DNA of 64,000 nucleotides from Zasmidium citrigriseum (Eukaryota; Ascomycota; Dothideomycetes; Mycosphaerellales; Mycosphaerellaceae): assembly GCA_002786025.1 (NCBI GenBank), contig NHNW01000011.1, positions 620,001-684,000 of the forward strand, read 5' to 3'. This document shows, one piece after another, positions 45,337-56,285 of this stretch. Positions within the stretch are counted from its first letter, which is position 1. Every line of letters starts with the position of its first letter. The notes beneath the pieces were generated by a model, which saw only the letters and a program-made list of their open reading frames with translations, searched no databases and was not told where the DNA came from. The position numbers and the translations under genes are program-made.

Positions 45337-46318
45337 GCTGGAAGTATATGGCGCGCAAGAGGAGCGCGGTGGCGGCAGTGGTGCGGACGGCGGTCGCGCT
45401 GAGGTTCTTGAGCGATGAGAAGAAGCGCCGGCAAGGGTCGGATGACGGAGACAGTGGCTGGACTTGGATTACAGCTGCAGCGGCGGCGATGATGGATGAA
45501 TCAGCACTACTGGTGGTGGTCGTCGGTCTGCGAAAATCACCGTTTCTCCATAGCAGAGCGGGCGAATCGAGCGATGCGGATGTATGAATGCAAGCAGCAA
45601 ACTATGTTGGCGGTTGTGGTTGTGGTTCGCATTGGCTTTGGTGGTGAGAGCTCGCTCAGCTTGACGGCCAGTGCGCAGCTTGATTGCACGTCCACGCAGA
45701 CTTGTCCGGCTACATAAGCTGCATACCGGTCATCACGCCTGCTTGCAGCTGCTGTTCGTTTTGTTGGCCGTTGTCCAGGGCCTCTATCTTGCAGGCTGAC
45801 GAATACTTGACATCGTTCTGCTTGGTGGAACAATTCGACCTCACATTCATCTCCAAGCCGAGAACACTGCCAGCACGTGGCCCAACGTGTGGCGCACTTA
45901 CCCGCCGTCCGTTCGACCCAGACCTCGGAAGAAAATGTGCAACGCTCGTCCAAGATCATCAAGCCATTGATCCATATTTCATGAGTAGAACATATCGGGC
46001 TAATCTATACCTTTACAGTACAATAATGCCACCGTCTGCGAAAATCAGAATGCTGCTGGTATCCCATCCATGCTCCCGCGTCTGCGTTTCCGAACCACAT
46101 GCTGTCATCAAGCCATAGAAAGGTCATCAAATGTAACGTAGGTGTATCTCATTGCCCTCATTACCTGCCGGGCGCATGCGGTCACTCTCCGTGTAGTCGA
46201 GAAGGGTAGAATGGTCGCCGTGGCAATCTATCCCGTATTCCTGGACATCAACCCTATCCATGACTCTGTTCGAAGGTCGAACTGTTTCCTCGCAACTGTC
46301 GAGAACGATGTTCTTCAA
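45337..46318. other. intergenic
   Basis: 982 bp upstream of the syntaxin gene. Frames of about 140 codons on both strands overlap each other and carry no domain I know. I see nothing supportable. Confidence 0.4.
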
Positions 46319-46762
46319 CTATAGGCCAATATCCCCCAGATCTCTCGACAAACATGCCATCTGTGCTCTCCGCGCTGCTTCGGCTAGAAGGTTGAAGTCG
46401 GCGAGGTGAGGTGCCGTCTCTGGTGCTCCACCACCATTACCTCTTTGCCCCACATATTGCGAGGGGACGGATTGTTGTGTCTGTGGCGGTACTCGTTGCG
46501 ACTGTGCGGGATGCGACGTCGGCGCTTGTGATGATATCGACGAGAAGTAGTTGTTCGGTTGTTGCATCGATGGCGACGGCAACGGCGCTGATTCTGCGCC
46601 CATGTTCGGATTTTGAGGAGAGTTGAGGGACGACAACGAAGCCAGTGAGCTGGTGCTCTGGAAGACTGAAGATGTCTGTGACGACGGCGACGCCGCTGAT
46701 ACTGTGACTTGCGGATACGGCGGCCTCTGGGTATGCGACTGTCTCTGTTGCCTTGGATCCAT
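46319..46762 (-). CDS. small conserved fungal protein, function unknown
   Basis: A single exon codes 147 aa, starting at the ATG at 46762. About 100 residues are Ser/Gln/Pro-rich and look disordered (QSVPSQYVGQRGNGGG). The C-terminus ends in the sharp motif DFNLLAEAARRAQMACLSRD followed by LGDIGL. Many Pezizomycotina proteins of unknown function end in a very similar DFxLVAEAAKRAQxAxLxRD helix, which suggests a short conserved peptide used to bind a partner. This family memory is unverified. No signal peptide or membrane segment is present. Upstream TTG in the same frame is ignored in favour of the ATG. Confidence 0.65.
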   Translation of the reverse strand: MDPRQQRQSHTQRPPYPQVTVSAASPSSQTSSVFQSTSSLASLSSLNSPQNPNMGAESAPLPSPSMQQPNNYFSSISSQAPTSHPAQSQRVPPQTQQSVPSQYVGQRGNGGGAPETAPHLADFNLLAEAARRAQMACLSRDLGDIGL

Positions 46763-47682
46763 GGTCCGAACAATCGCAAGACTGAACGATTGCAAAGCTG
46801 AAGTTGGTGGTTGTTCGGCTTCGAAGGCGAGGTCGGATGATCAAGTGATCAAAAGCTGAGGTTCGTGTACTTCTGTACCGAGGGACGCCTCCCGTCGGTT
46901 TTAACGAAAGTGTAGATCTGCAGGAGCTGTGGTTGCAGAGGGTGCAGGGTGATAAGCGGCAGCGGTCCAGAAAGGCGAAGTCTCGAAACTTTGTCGACAA
47001 CTTTGCAGTTGCAGCGGGATAGGTAGGAAGAAGAGCGTGCAGTCGCGAGAGGAGGAGATGGTTCGGACGTGTGAGACGTAACTACTACGTCTTGTGTACC
47101 GCCACGAACGGCCTTTCGTTTCGTGCCGCCAGCGTGGTAAGTGCAGGCAGTGGGCGCTCCGCCGAGGCAGCACAGATCGACTTCCTCAATCCAGGATAAC
47201 CCGATGTGGGATGAGATTGCACACCACCAGAGATCCGGTCGCCTCTCCACCTCGCACAAGTCGCAAGTCAGCCGGGCGGCGCGGGCGACGAAGGGTTATC
47301 CAGCCGGAGAGTCGTCGATGATAGGCCACGAGCGAAGGAGCGCCAAGTGAACACCGCCGTGCCGCAAGCAAAGTCGCAAAGGCAGAGTCGTCGGCGAGGG
47401 CTGCGACGTCGGGTGGAGTGGCCAGTCAGCAGCGAGCAGGAAAGGCTGGCGGCGGCGGCGACGGCATTTGCTTCTCCAAACTTGCTGCTCCACCTCCAGG
47501 ATTTGATCTGGAGCCGAGAAGTCTGCTGCAGGCAAAGCAAAGATCTTCCGTGACGACGTCGTCTCCTTCGTTCCGGTGTCATCGATCGCAGGCACGGCTT
47601 TCCCCTTCTGGAATCGACTTCACCTCACTTTATCCGGCGGATTAATGTCCTCACGCCTCACTCACATCCCTGACACGTGATC
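46763..47682. other. divergent promoter region
   Basis: 920 bp between divergent starts of the small unknown gene and KTI12. Overlapping frames only. Confidence 0.4.
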
Positions 47683-48625
47683 ATGCCAGTAACGAAACAA
47701 CCTCACCTCATCAAACAAATCAAGAAATAGCAACTGACTCACTCCATAGCTAATCCTAATATCCGGCTACCCCAGCAGCGGCAAAACCCACCGCTCCACC
47801 CAACTCATCAACCATCTTCAAGAAAAAATCTCATCATCCCAAGACCCACGCATCCAAAAGCTCAAAATCCACCACATAACCGACGACTCCCTCTCCCTCC
47901 CACGCTCCGTCTACGCAACCGCCCGCGCCGAAAAAGATGCCCGCGCAACATTCTCCTCCGCCATCAAACGCCTCCTCACACGCGACACCATCGTAGTGGC
48001 GGACGGCATGAACTACATCAAAGGCTTCCGCTACCAACTCTACTGCGAAGCCAAAGCCGTGCAAACGCCCTCCTGCGTCGTGCACATAGGCACGCCCGCC
48101 GAAAAGTGTCGAGAGCTGAATCAGGAAGCTCTGGCCAAGGGGCAAAGCGGGTACGCGGAGGAAGTTTTTGAGAATTTGGTGTTTCGGTATGAGGAGCCTA
48201 ATGGGATGAATCGCTGGGATGCGCCGTTGTTCACTGTGCCTTTTGAGGATGAGGAGCCGCCTTGTGAGGCTATCTGGGAGGCGATGGTGGGGTCGGATGG
48301 GAAGGCAAAGGTTGTGAGGCCGAATGCGGCGACGGTCTTGAAGCCTGCTGCCGAGCAGAATTATCTCTATGAGCTCGACAAGACGACTTCGGACGTCATC
48401 GGGCTGATTACGGCGTGGTTGCAAGATCATCCGGGTGAAGGTGGTGGTGAGGTGAATGTGCCGGACTCTGAGCAAGTCATCAGCTTGCCCCTGAATGCTC
48501 CCTCGGTGCCACAGCTGCAGCGGTTACGGAGGCAGTATATTGGCTTGAACCGGCAGCATACACTGAGCAAGAGCAGAATCCGTGATCTGTTCATAGACTA
48601 TCTGAACGATGCATTTCAGACCTAA
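47683..48625 (+). CDS. KTI12: KTI12-like P-loop ATPase (Elongator-associated)
   Basis: A 6-nt first exon (ATG CCA, 47683-47688) is joined across a 61 bp intron to 47750-48625, giving 293 aa. The product starts MPLILISGYPSSGKTHRS, in which residues 8-15 (GYPSSGKT) are the P-loop. Without the tiny exon the open frame has no upstream ATG for this motif. Further family marks are HHITDDSLSLPRSVY, SAIKRLL, DTIVVADGMNYIKGFRYQLY, RYEEPNGMNRWDAPLF and, near the end, LRRQYIGLN. Kti12 binds Elongator and tRNA, and is needed for wobble-uridine modification. It may assist ATP-dependent tRNA handover. The start is unusual but strongly supported by the N-terminus. It converges with the next gene, 68 bp between stops. 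Confidence 0.88.
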
Positions 48626-48693
48626 TGGGGCGGTCCATTCTACTACTCCACTCCTATTCGCACCCGCTTCCACTGCCACGACCTCATCGTCCA

Positions 48694-49924
48694 TCAAGGC
48701 GAGTCAATCATGAGCTCAAAGGTCGTCCCATCCGACAACGTAACCCAATCCTTATTCTTCCACACGATATGAGTACCATCCACCGGCGAGAGCCTCACGT
48801 CAGGTCTCTCTCGAGGTCCACTCGGCGAGTCCCAGCAAAGATGGTCACCGCGGATGAGAGATATTGTCTCAACGGAAACACCAAAAGGCCCTGGAATGAC
48901 AATAGGACCACGTTGTGCAGGAGCTGCTGGTCTCGTGGACATCGCTGGTAGAGGTGGGGCAGGCGGCGTGGGCGGTGGATCAGGAAAGGCAGGTCGTCTG
49001 TAAGTAGGATCGAACCAACGGGTGTAGTCAATCACATCGTCCGGATCCCCCAATGTTGGAGATGATGCCCTTCCCTCACGAACACCTCCATGCGAGCTGT
49101 TGGCTTCAAATATTCGCACCCGCCGTGACGTTCGAGAGGGCGTACCATCGTTGGCGGTCTGCAGCAAGCGAAGCTCGGGTGCAGAGTACTGAACCCGGCC
49201 ACTTGTGGGTGCGGTGGCACGCGCACGAGAGAGAAGACCTGCCCATCGTTGAGCCACGGGCGTTCGAGGTATTCCAGGAGGACGGCTGGTGGATCGCAAA
49301 GCAGGGCGATGAGTCAACACATTTGATGGTGTTGGCTGGCTGTATATCGACGGGCTGTAGTCAACACCGGTGACGCCGTCTTCCGGAAGCAAAGGTGATC
49401 GAGTGCTTCGCTCGAGTGCTGCGGTCATATCATCGGGTATCTCCTCTTCCTCAGGAGAACGCTCAAAATCGCTCGGGTCCCACAGCCAGGGGAGTGTTCC
49501 TCGACGGTTGTCGGGATATGGCAGCGGGCCATCGAGCCTTTCCAAACTCCTCATTGTGTCCTACCGCGATCGACGAGGAGGGTTCGACTGTGTCTGTCGC
49601 TGTCCTTCGACGCCCGTATCCAATGTATTTCCCTCCTGACGCGATTCGCGAGCAACTTGTGGTGTGGCCGACGATTGACTCTCTTCAGGCGAATGTTCGT
49701 CCTCGTCAATCACAATGGGCCTTTCAGGAGCGCTTCCAGTGCGTTCTTGCTCCTTGGAACGAATCAGCGAAATTCAAAGGGCGAGGGTGTAGGAGCGCAA
49801 CGTACGATTGTACTCCGAGCATTCGCATTCGATCTATTCGGACTCGCAATCAATCTGCCGAGTCTGGCTTGAATGCCGGCCAACTGCCCCTGCAAATTCC
49901 ATATTGTCCTGTCGAATTCTCCGT

Positions 49925-49956
<32 letters not shown>

Positions 49957-50072
49957 TCGGTGTCCGCCGTGGACTGATCTGCCTCTTGGAGAAGCACTAG
50001 TTGACCCGCGACCGACTGGAGTCTCAGTCCTAGCCTGTCGATGACCTGTTGCGTAGACTGTTCCGAACTCAT
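48694..50072 (-). CDS. hypothetical Asp-rich protein, exon model uncertain
   Basis: Three open pieces in the minus direction appear to belong together. The first, from the ATG at 50072, has a heptad-like start (VIDRLGLRLQSVAGQLVLLQ) and an Asp run coded by a GTC/GAC repeat. A GTACGT donor in TIVRC, with an AAG acceptor about 53 bp on, leads to a middle piece with ERPIVIDEDEHSPEESQSS, which ends at a TAG at about 49563. The third piece has an ATG at 49554 in the same frame and ends at 48694 after IVWKNKDWVTLSDGTTFEL. Either an intron removes the TAG, or these are two genes only 6 bp apart. The C-terminal part is Pro/Arg-rich (PPPTPPAPPLP). No known domain was recognised. Its start codon overlaps the stop of the DUF202 gene. 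Confidence 0.5.
49921..49960. repeat. GTC trinucleotide microsatellite (Asp run)
   Basis: Thirteen or so near-perfect GTC units (GAC on the coding strand), broken by one CGC, encode the poly-Asp stretch of the minus-strand hypothetical protein. Confidence 0.8.
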
Positions 50073-51304
50073 CGTTTCTCAAAAGCCTCCGGCGCAACAG
50101 CAATAACGACGACCAAGCTGGCGATGATCAGAGCAGTGGCGACAGCGGAGACGATAATGATGGTTCCACGAGAGGCCGGGAATTTCCCTCGGATCACGTA
50201 GTGCTGGCTCTCGAAGTAACGATGGAAACCCAGGATGAGGATCAATATCGCTGTAGCATTCACAGTCAGTCTGCACTCGCTTCAGAAATGAGGTTGGAGC
50301 CCACTCACAGATGCCTAGAAATGTCGCCCCCAGTGGCTTTCCCACAGCTCGTAGCTTGGCCGTTGCAGCGAAGGAGATCACCGCGTCCGTGTCGGGATTC
50401 GAGGAGGCGATGGTCGTGTTTAGGCGGAAGAGTTGGGTTATTGCAATCCCGATGCTGGCGAAAGATAGGGACGTCCGTAGCCATGCGAGGAAGGTTCGCT
50501 CTGATTCAGATTGTCAGTAACATATACGGAAGGCAAAGTATCCTCGAGGGAAGTCTCACCCAACGCAAGATGATCGCGTGCCACACTTCCCTTGTTCTCC
50601 AACTCGACACTGCCATACTTATCGACCAACGACCTCCACCAACTCTGCTCTTGCTCCTGCTCTTCCGCCTCCGGTTGAACCTGAGCCTGTCCAAGAGCAG
50701 GCACGCTGGGATGCCGATTGCTCCCTCTCGATCTCACCGATCCACTCTTCTTCTTCTTGATACCAGTCGCTCCCTCTGGAGCTCCATCATATCCGATCAA
50801 TTGATCCTCATCGTGCTCAATGCCATTCGTTGACCCATAACTTGCTTTCCCAAACGCACTCTTCTTCATGATGGCGGTGTTCTCGTCCGCACTGCTCTCC
50901 GCAACATCCTCCGAGTCCCTGCCCAATCGATTCCTCAAAGCCCCGTGGGGACTCACTCCCGGCGAATTGCTGGCAGCCATAGCGTAGCTACTCTGCCTCG
51001 AAGGCTTCGGACTCGCAGTCTCCGGCAAAAACGTCACCGACTTCCTCGCCTCCTCGCCTTCTCCTTTTACTAAACCGTACGGATTCTCGCTCTCCTTCTT
51101 CGTCAGCGCCGGCGACGGGGGATTCGGCCTCAGAGTCTCGGGGGACGACGACAGCGGGATAGCAGGTTGACTGAGGTTCTGCGCCGTTCTTTCAGCCGGG
51201 TCGGCGGGACCAGGACGCGGCGTAGTCAGCGAATCATCCGAGTCCTCAGAGGTCGGGTGCGAGGAAGCGGTGGAGTTGGAGACGGGCGAGCATGGAAGAG
51301 GCAT
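50069..51304 (-). CDS. DUF202 domain membrane protein
   Basis: Exons 50560-51304, 50309-50500 and 50069-50250 give 372 aa. The first 240 residues are Ser/Pro-rich and disordered, with acidic and basic clusters. The DUF202 core begins at [20 protein letters not shown], the family signature, and continues into a hydrophobic helix ([14 protein letters not shown]), a loop with [28 protein letters not shown] and a third helix ([20 protein letters not shown]). Three transmembrane segments are therefore expected. Proteins with this domain are widespread in bacteria (YidH type) and fungi; in fungi it is also found in the vacuolar transporter chaperone VTC, but no SPX domain is seen here. The role is unknown. 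Its TGA stop (50069-50071) overlaps the ATG of the next gene. Confidence 0.85.
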
Positions 51305-51905
51305 GATCTTGGTGGACCGATGCTAGAGTCTCGTAGCCCGGGATGGCTAGCAAGAAAGCTTAAATGCCACTGCACGTGGTGCTGCAATGATGTCGGTGGG
51401 ACAATTGTACGACCGGACGAGAGCTGTGGGGCTTCTCGTCTTGGAGATCGCGTCGAGTCTCGAAGCTCTGTCTATCGTGGTTGGTTGAAGGCGTTGTGTT
51501 GGACGTCTCGCCCGCTTGTTGAAGCTCAGCCGTTGTGCACAACACTGCGATCTCAACCACTCATGTACCGTTCATCAACACCGGGGTGCCTGCATTAGCA
51601 TCCGATGTCTGGATGTCGTCGAGTCCAATCGTGCGTGGGCTTCGATATGGCGTGCTTCGAAAGGCGACTCGCGTGAGACCTGGAGATGGAGCTACCGAAA
51701 GAATAACAGTCACCTGCTGCAGCGGCTGAGTCCGCTGCTGAGCGCACCTTTTGCAGGGGTGCACGGTCCCGCGCTTAGCCGCCGACTGTTACCCGCAGCT
51801 ATCTAGCACGCCTGAGTGGCCCGCGCAGCGGCCGAATTTTTGCCCGATTTTCACGATTTTTTGTTCATTGAAAAGCCCTGATTCTGCGCGTTCGAATGAA
51901 CTAAA
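51305..51905. other. GC-rich flank of the RIP island
   Basis: This stretch is ordinary GC-rich intergenic DNA without a supported gene. A palindromic CAGCGG...CCGCTG and a CTGCTGAGCG 10-mer (51735-51744) lie near its right end. CpA and TpG dinucleotides are still common here, so it was not affected by RIP. Confidence 0.45.
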
Positions 51906-52517
51906 AATCATTTTAATCGGGTCGATATTAGCTATACAATAGGGGTTAGAAGTTAAGAGGTATTACTAAGTATACTTACGGGTACTACCGAGACCCTAAT
52001 TTTAGGAAATTAGCCCTAGTCCACCCCGGCTCTATTAGAAGCTTAACTCTGCTTTAGGCTAGCCTAAATAGATAATCGTATTTCTATACTACTATATTAT
52101 AATATATTAGTACTAGTTATTTTTAATTCTAGACTTTACCTATTAAATAGTATAATATGAAATTTTTAGTAAAAAAGAGCGATATACGGGTATATAGTAA
52201 TTAATTAAAGATTTAGCCTACCCTAGCTAGCTACGTAGGAGTATAGCTTAGCCTACTTTAAAGTTAAAGCTATAGTAGCTATAATAATACTACTTCTTTA
52301 AGATAATATAGAGCGACGGTAAGGTGTTATAACGGCTCTAAAATTATAGCGGAGTCTATCTATATATATATCTCGAGTATATTAAAAGTATATATCTATA
52401 CCTACTACCTATATTAAGTACTTCCTTCGATCTAGTCGTAAGTAGTTATACCCCTTCTATACTCTTAAAGCTTAAAATCTAGTACGCCTATTACTACGCC
52501 GCTAGCTTATATATATA

Positions 52518-52597
52518 GGCGCTAGTAGTAGGGCGGCGGAGGCCGTTTATATAAGGAATTATATATAAACGACCTCCGCTATCCTACTACTAGCGCC
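52518..52597. repeat. inverted repeat, 36-nt arms
   Basis: Arms at 52518-52553 and 52562-52597 around an 8-nt centre match at 32 of 36 positions. All four mismatches are transitions, as RIP would produce after an originally perfect palindrome. The start GGCGCTAGTAGTAGG is shared fully. Confidence 0.85.
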
Positions 52598-54131
52598 TAA
52601 TTATACGAGCTTATAGCGTCGTTTCTAGCTTTTCTCTTCTTTAAGTATATTTAAGAGCTTATTAAGTAATAGTATCTTACTCTTACGTATTCGTCGATTA
52701 AGGTAATTAATAGCTAGTCTCGTAGAGCCTATCTACTCCGTAAGAAGCTCTACCTCGTCGATAATCCTCTTATATTAACTAAAGAACTATATAGAGCCTT
52801 TAAGCGTACTAAACCGAGTAATCTTCTACCGCCCTTCGTAACGACGCTCTATATTAACGACTACTAGCCTATCTAGCGGCGTACTATTAAACTACTCCTT
52901 CTATAAGCTAGCTATAGTACGAGTATTATCTTAGAGGGTAGTATACTTAAAGTTACTAACGGCTCTATCCTATATAGCCGCTCGTAGTACTAGTAGTCTA
53001 GTAGGTAGCTACTAGTAAGCTCGCTCGTAAGGTAAGGTGTAGAAGAAAGCTAGATCTATTAGATCTAGCTATAGCGTCGATATTACTAGTAGTAAGACTA
53101 CTAGCGGCTATAAAGGGGTTATAATTACTATAGTCGATAGGCTAGCTATTATAACTACTACCGCTACCTTAACGTCGCTCTACTACTACTAGAGTAATAT
53201 TAACTCCTTAATAGATAGTAGATCGTCTATACTATCGAACGACTTAATAGGCTACTATAGTAGCTATAGCGCCGTATTAACGTTATTATAAGACGGCGTA
53301 GAAGCCGGCCGACGGACGCCTTTAAGTATTATATTTATACTAAACTAGGCCTAATTTAGTATAGACTAGAAGGTATTAGTAAGCGCCTTATTACGCTCCT
53401 TATAGATCTTAGCTACTTCTTCTTAAAATACCGCTATAAGTTACTATAGAAGGAGCTTCTACCTAATAATTTAATTCTTTAAGCGCTATAGCTCTAAGGT
53501 AATCGCTAGTATAACCCTCTATATATCGATTAATATTAGCTACTCTAGATTAGTTATAACTAACGACTATATAGAGCGAGCGAAGGATAGGTAGTTAGAC
53601 CGCTTAAATATAGGGTAAGTCTAAATCTTATACGAAGGGTACCTCTATATTAATAATACCGAATCTTAAAGGAAGGTAACCCTTATAGAGCGTAGAAGGT
53701 TAACGAATCTATAGCTAGAGATATTAACGTTATAAACGTACTAGTTAGTAAATAATTCGTTAGTCTACTAGTCTAGCTACGGCTATAACGCTTACTAGAG
53801 TTTAAGAGAAGGGGTATTAATTACTCTTAGTAGATAATATCTACCTAGTACCGCTTTAAAGCTAGCTATAAGACGAATTAAGCCTATAGGTAGGTAGTTA
53901 AGGTAGACGTTCGATAAATTATTAGAGTTCTAGTAGCCTACGTATAAGTTAGTAATCTAAAGTTTCCCTTAGCGAGCGATTACTCTACGTTACGACTATT
54001 AAAATTAATAATTTATAGATTAAATAAAAGCTCTTAATAAGGCTATATTTAGCGTATTAAAATTAAAAATTATCGTATAGTATAGGTAGCGTAGTAACGT
54101 CGTAAAGCTAGCGTCGTATCTTAATATAATA

Positions 54132-54211
54132 GCTAGCTTATAAAGCTAGCTTTAAAGGGTTCGCGCCCTAAGATCCGTAGATTAGCTAGCTAGCTAGCTT
54201 TATAAGCTAGC
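54132..54211. repeat. inverted repeat with 20-nt perfect arms
   Basis: Arms 54132-54151 and 54192-54211 (GCTAGCTTATAAAGCTAGCT and its complement) match perfectly around a 40-nt centre. Weaker matching continues outwards for roughly 60 more bases on each side, to about 54075 and 54275. It could be the end junction of a fold-back element. Confidence 0.75.
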
Positions 54212-55855
54212 CTTAACTATAAGATTTAAAGACACCTTTAGCGACGTCTATAGCTACGCTACGTCGTCGTATAGTGTTAATATTAAATACTAAGGGTACT
54301 ATAGGTATATACTCGAAGATATTTTAATCTAATAATAATTACTTAAGTATAGCGTAGATAGTTAATAGCTAAGGGAAAGTTTTAATCTAGCTTAAGAAGC
54401 CCGCGAAACGTCGGCTTAGCTTAATAGACGATTACGAAGGATTTAGTAGGTTTAACGGTCCTATAGTCGAATACTCGGTTATATAGGGTTTTAGTAGGTA
54501 AAAGTATAGGGTTATAGGAAATTAAATACTTACCTATCCTTTAAATCTCTTAATAGGCCGCTCTAAGCTCTTCCGCTATCCTTATACTAGCCTTCCGTCT
54601 ACTATAAGTCTTCGATTTACTTATAATACTAGCTACTTCGAAGGTAGCCGTTAAGGTACGTAACTAGCTACTCTAGCTATACTCTATACTATTATTCTTT
54701 AGTATAGAGGGGAAGAGCTTAATATAGTACTACGCCTTACGCCTTAAGAAGTCTAGCGGCGCCTTACTACTAAAGTACTACCTCTAGACGAGCTAGATAC
54801 CGAGTATAGTATAGGGGTACTAGAAGACGTCCTTATAGCGTATAAAGGTAGTATACTACGTACTCTCGTATATCGTAGATACCTTAGTATAGCCTAGGCT
54901 AAAGATAACTATTATAGCGGCGTATAGGCCCTTATTCTTTATCTTATAGCCCGCTAAATTAACTAGGTTAGTATTACGAGTATTATCGCTATATACTATA
55001 GTATAATACCTAAAGAGTATATTATAGAGCGTCCTTAGGTTACCGAAGGTATACTTACTAGACTTAGAGTTCTACGCCGAGTTAATTACTATCTATAATT
55101 AATCGGCGTTATAGGTAGAGCCTATATAGTCTAGTCTATAGTCCTTATAATTAAGGATCTTCCTCTTCTACTCGGCTAGCCTCTATACCTTTAAGAGCTC
55201 CTTAACGATCTTACTTTTCTATTAATTCGGCGGTAAGGTACCTAGCCTACCTTTATAAAACTACTTACTCTAAAGGTTACTAATAGTAGTAATATAACCC
55301 TTTAACGTCGAATATCTAACTTCTACGCTCTTACTACGCTCTACTACTTCTTACTAGCTCTTTAAGAGGCGAAGGGGTATACGTCCGATAATATACTCGG
55401 TTATAAAGAGTATAAACTTACTCTTATAGATAGTATTACTGTCTAGGTACTACTAGTTCGTATACTAGAGCTATAAGGCTATCGTTAGTAACGTTCCCTA
55501 TATATTAATATATTAATAGATTAGGCTAAGAGACGGCTATTACCTAAAACTCCTCGATCTTTAGATTATATACTAGCGTTATCTTTAGAGCTTACGCTTT
55601 AGCGGCGGTCGCGCGCGCGCCTTCTATCGCCGCTATCTCCTATTAAAGAAGTAAAGAGTCTATAATATCGCCGTAATTTTAAACCGCAAATCGTAGTATT
55701 TAGTATAATATTAAAGAAGATATAGTAGTACGCGAGGTGTTAAAGAAGACTAAGGTCGCTACTAAGAGCGCGGAAAGCCGGACTAAGGTTAAGCCGTCTC
55801 TATAGTAGTAATACCTCCTTTAAAGTTAAACGATCGATATATAGGCGTTTAGTAG

Positions 55856-56285
55856 ACAGTTGATCCTTCGCGCACGTTAATCAGCTGCGGAAAGACGTTG
55901 CTCAGGAGTTGATTTGCTAACCGCACGGAAGAGAGTTATCTAAGGTGCGGGCACGCTGCTAACTGGCTCCTAACCCATGCTGAGTGGGCACAGACCCCTG
56001 CTGAGCGTCCCTCAGCTGCTGAACTTCCCGCTTGCTATCGGGGAACGTCATGCGGAGAGCGGCATGTGACTGCTACACCGCAGGTACTATATACATACAC
56101 GAATATCCGAGAATCACATATTTGGGGCTGGATAGAGAGATCGCAGGGACTTCAATTACCATTGAGGCATCACAAAACATCAGAATTAGTCTTTCATCTA
56201 TCTCAAGATCGTTCAGACTTCATTGCACCCCCGGACGCCGCGCTGTGCAAACAAGAGACCATCATCAAACGCAATGCAATGCCGC
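55856..56285. other. right GC-rich flank of the island, NUP192 3' side
   Basis: Normal composition resumes near 55856. A GCTGAG CGTCC CTCAGC hairpin and the 10-mer CTGCTGAGCG (55998-56007) occur here. The 250-codon plus frame starting at 56032 is largely the opposite strand of NUP192 and is not a gene. Confidence 0.5.

Larger units (their letters stand above)
51906..55855. mobile_element. RIP-saturated repeat island (decayed transposon)
   Basis: Composition switches abruptly to TA-rich DNA. Counting by eye over 52201-55680, only five CpA or TpG dinucleotides remain where several hundred would be expected at random, while CpG is plentiful. This is what exhaustive CpA to TpA conversion (repeat-induced point mutation) leaves. 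Every frame is full of TAA and TAG, so the original element can no longer be read. Internal inverted repeats are listed separately. Some 4 kb is a plausible length for a transposon or a fragment of one. Its class (DNA or retroelement) is not visible. RIP acts on repeated DNA, so the sequence was once multicopy. Confidence 0.85.

Noticed and set aside
49007..49016. tRNA B-box-like sequence GGTTCGATCC on the minus strand
   Set aside because: No A-box or cloverleaf around it, and it lies inside a coding exon (RWFDPTYRR).
51906..55855. possible natural AT-rich centromere or mitochondrial insert
   Set aside because: CpG is retained and only CpA/TpG is lost, which points to RIP of a repeat rather than general AT richness.
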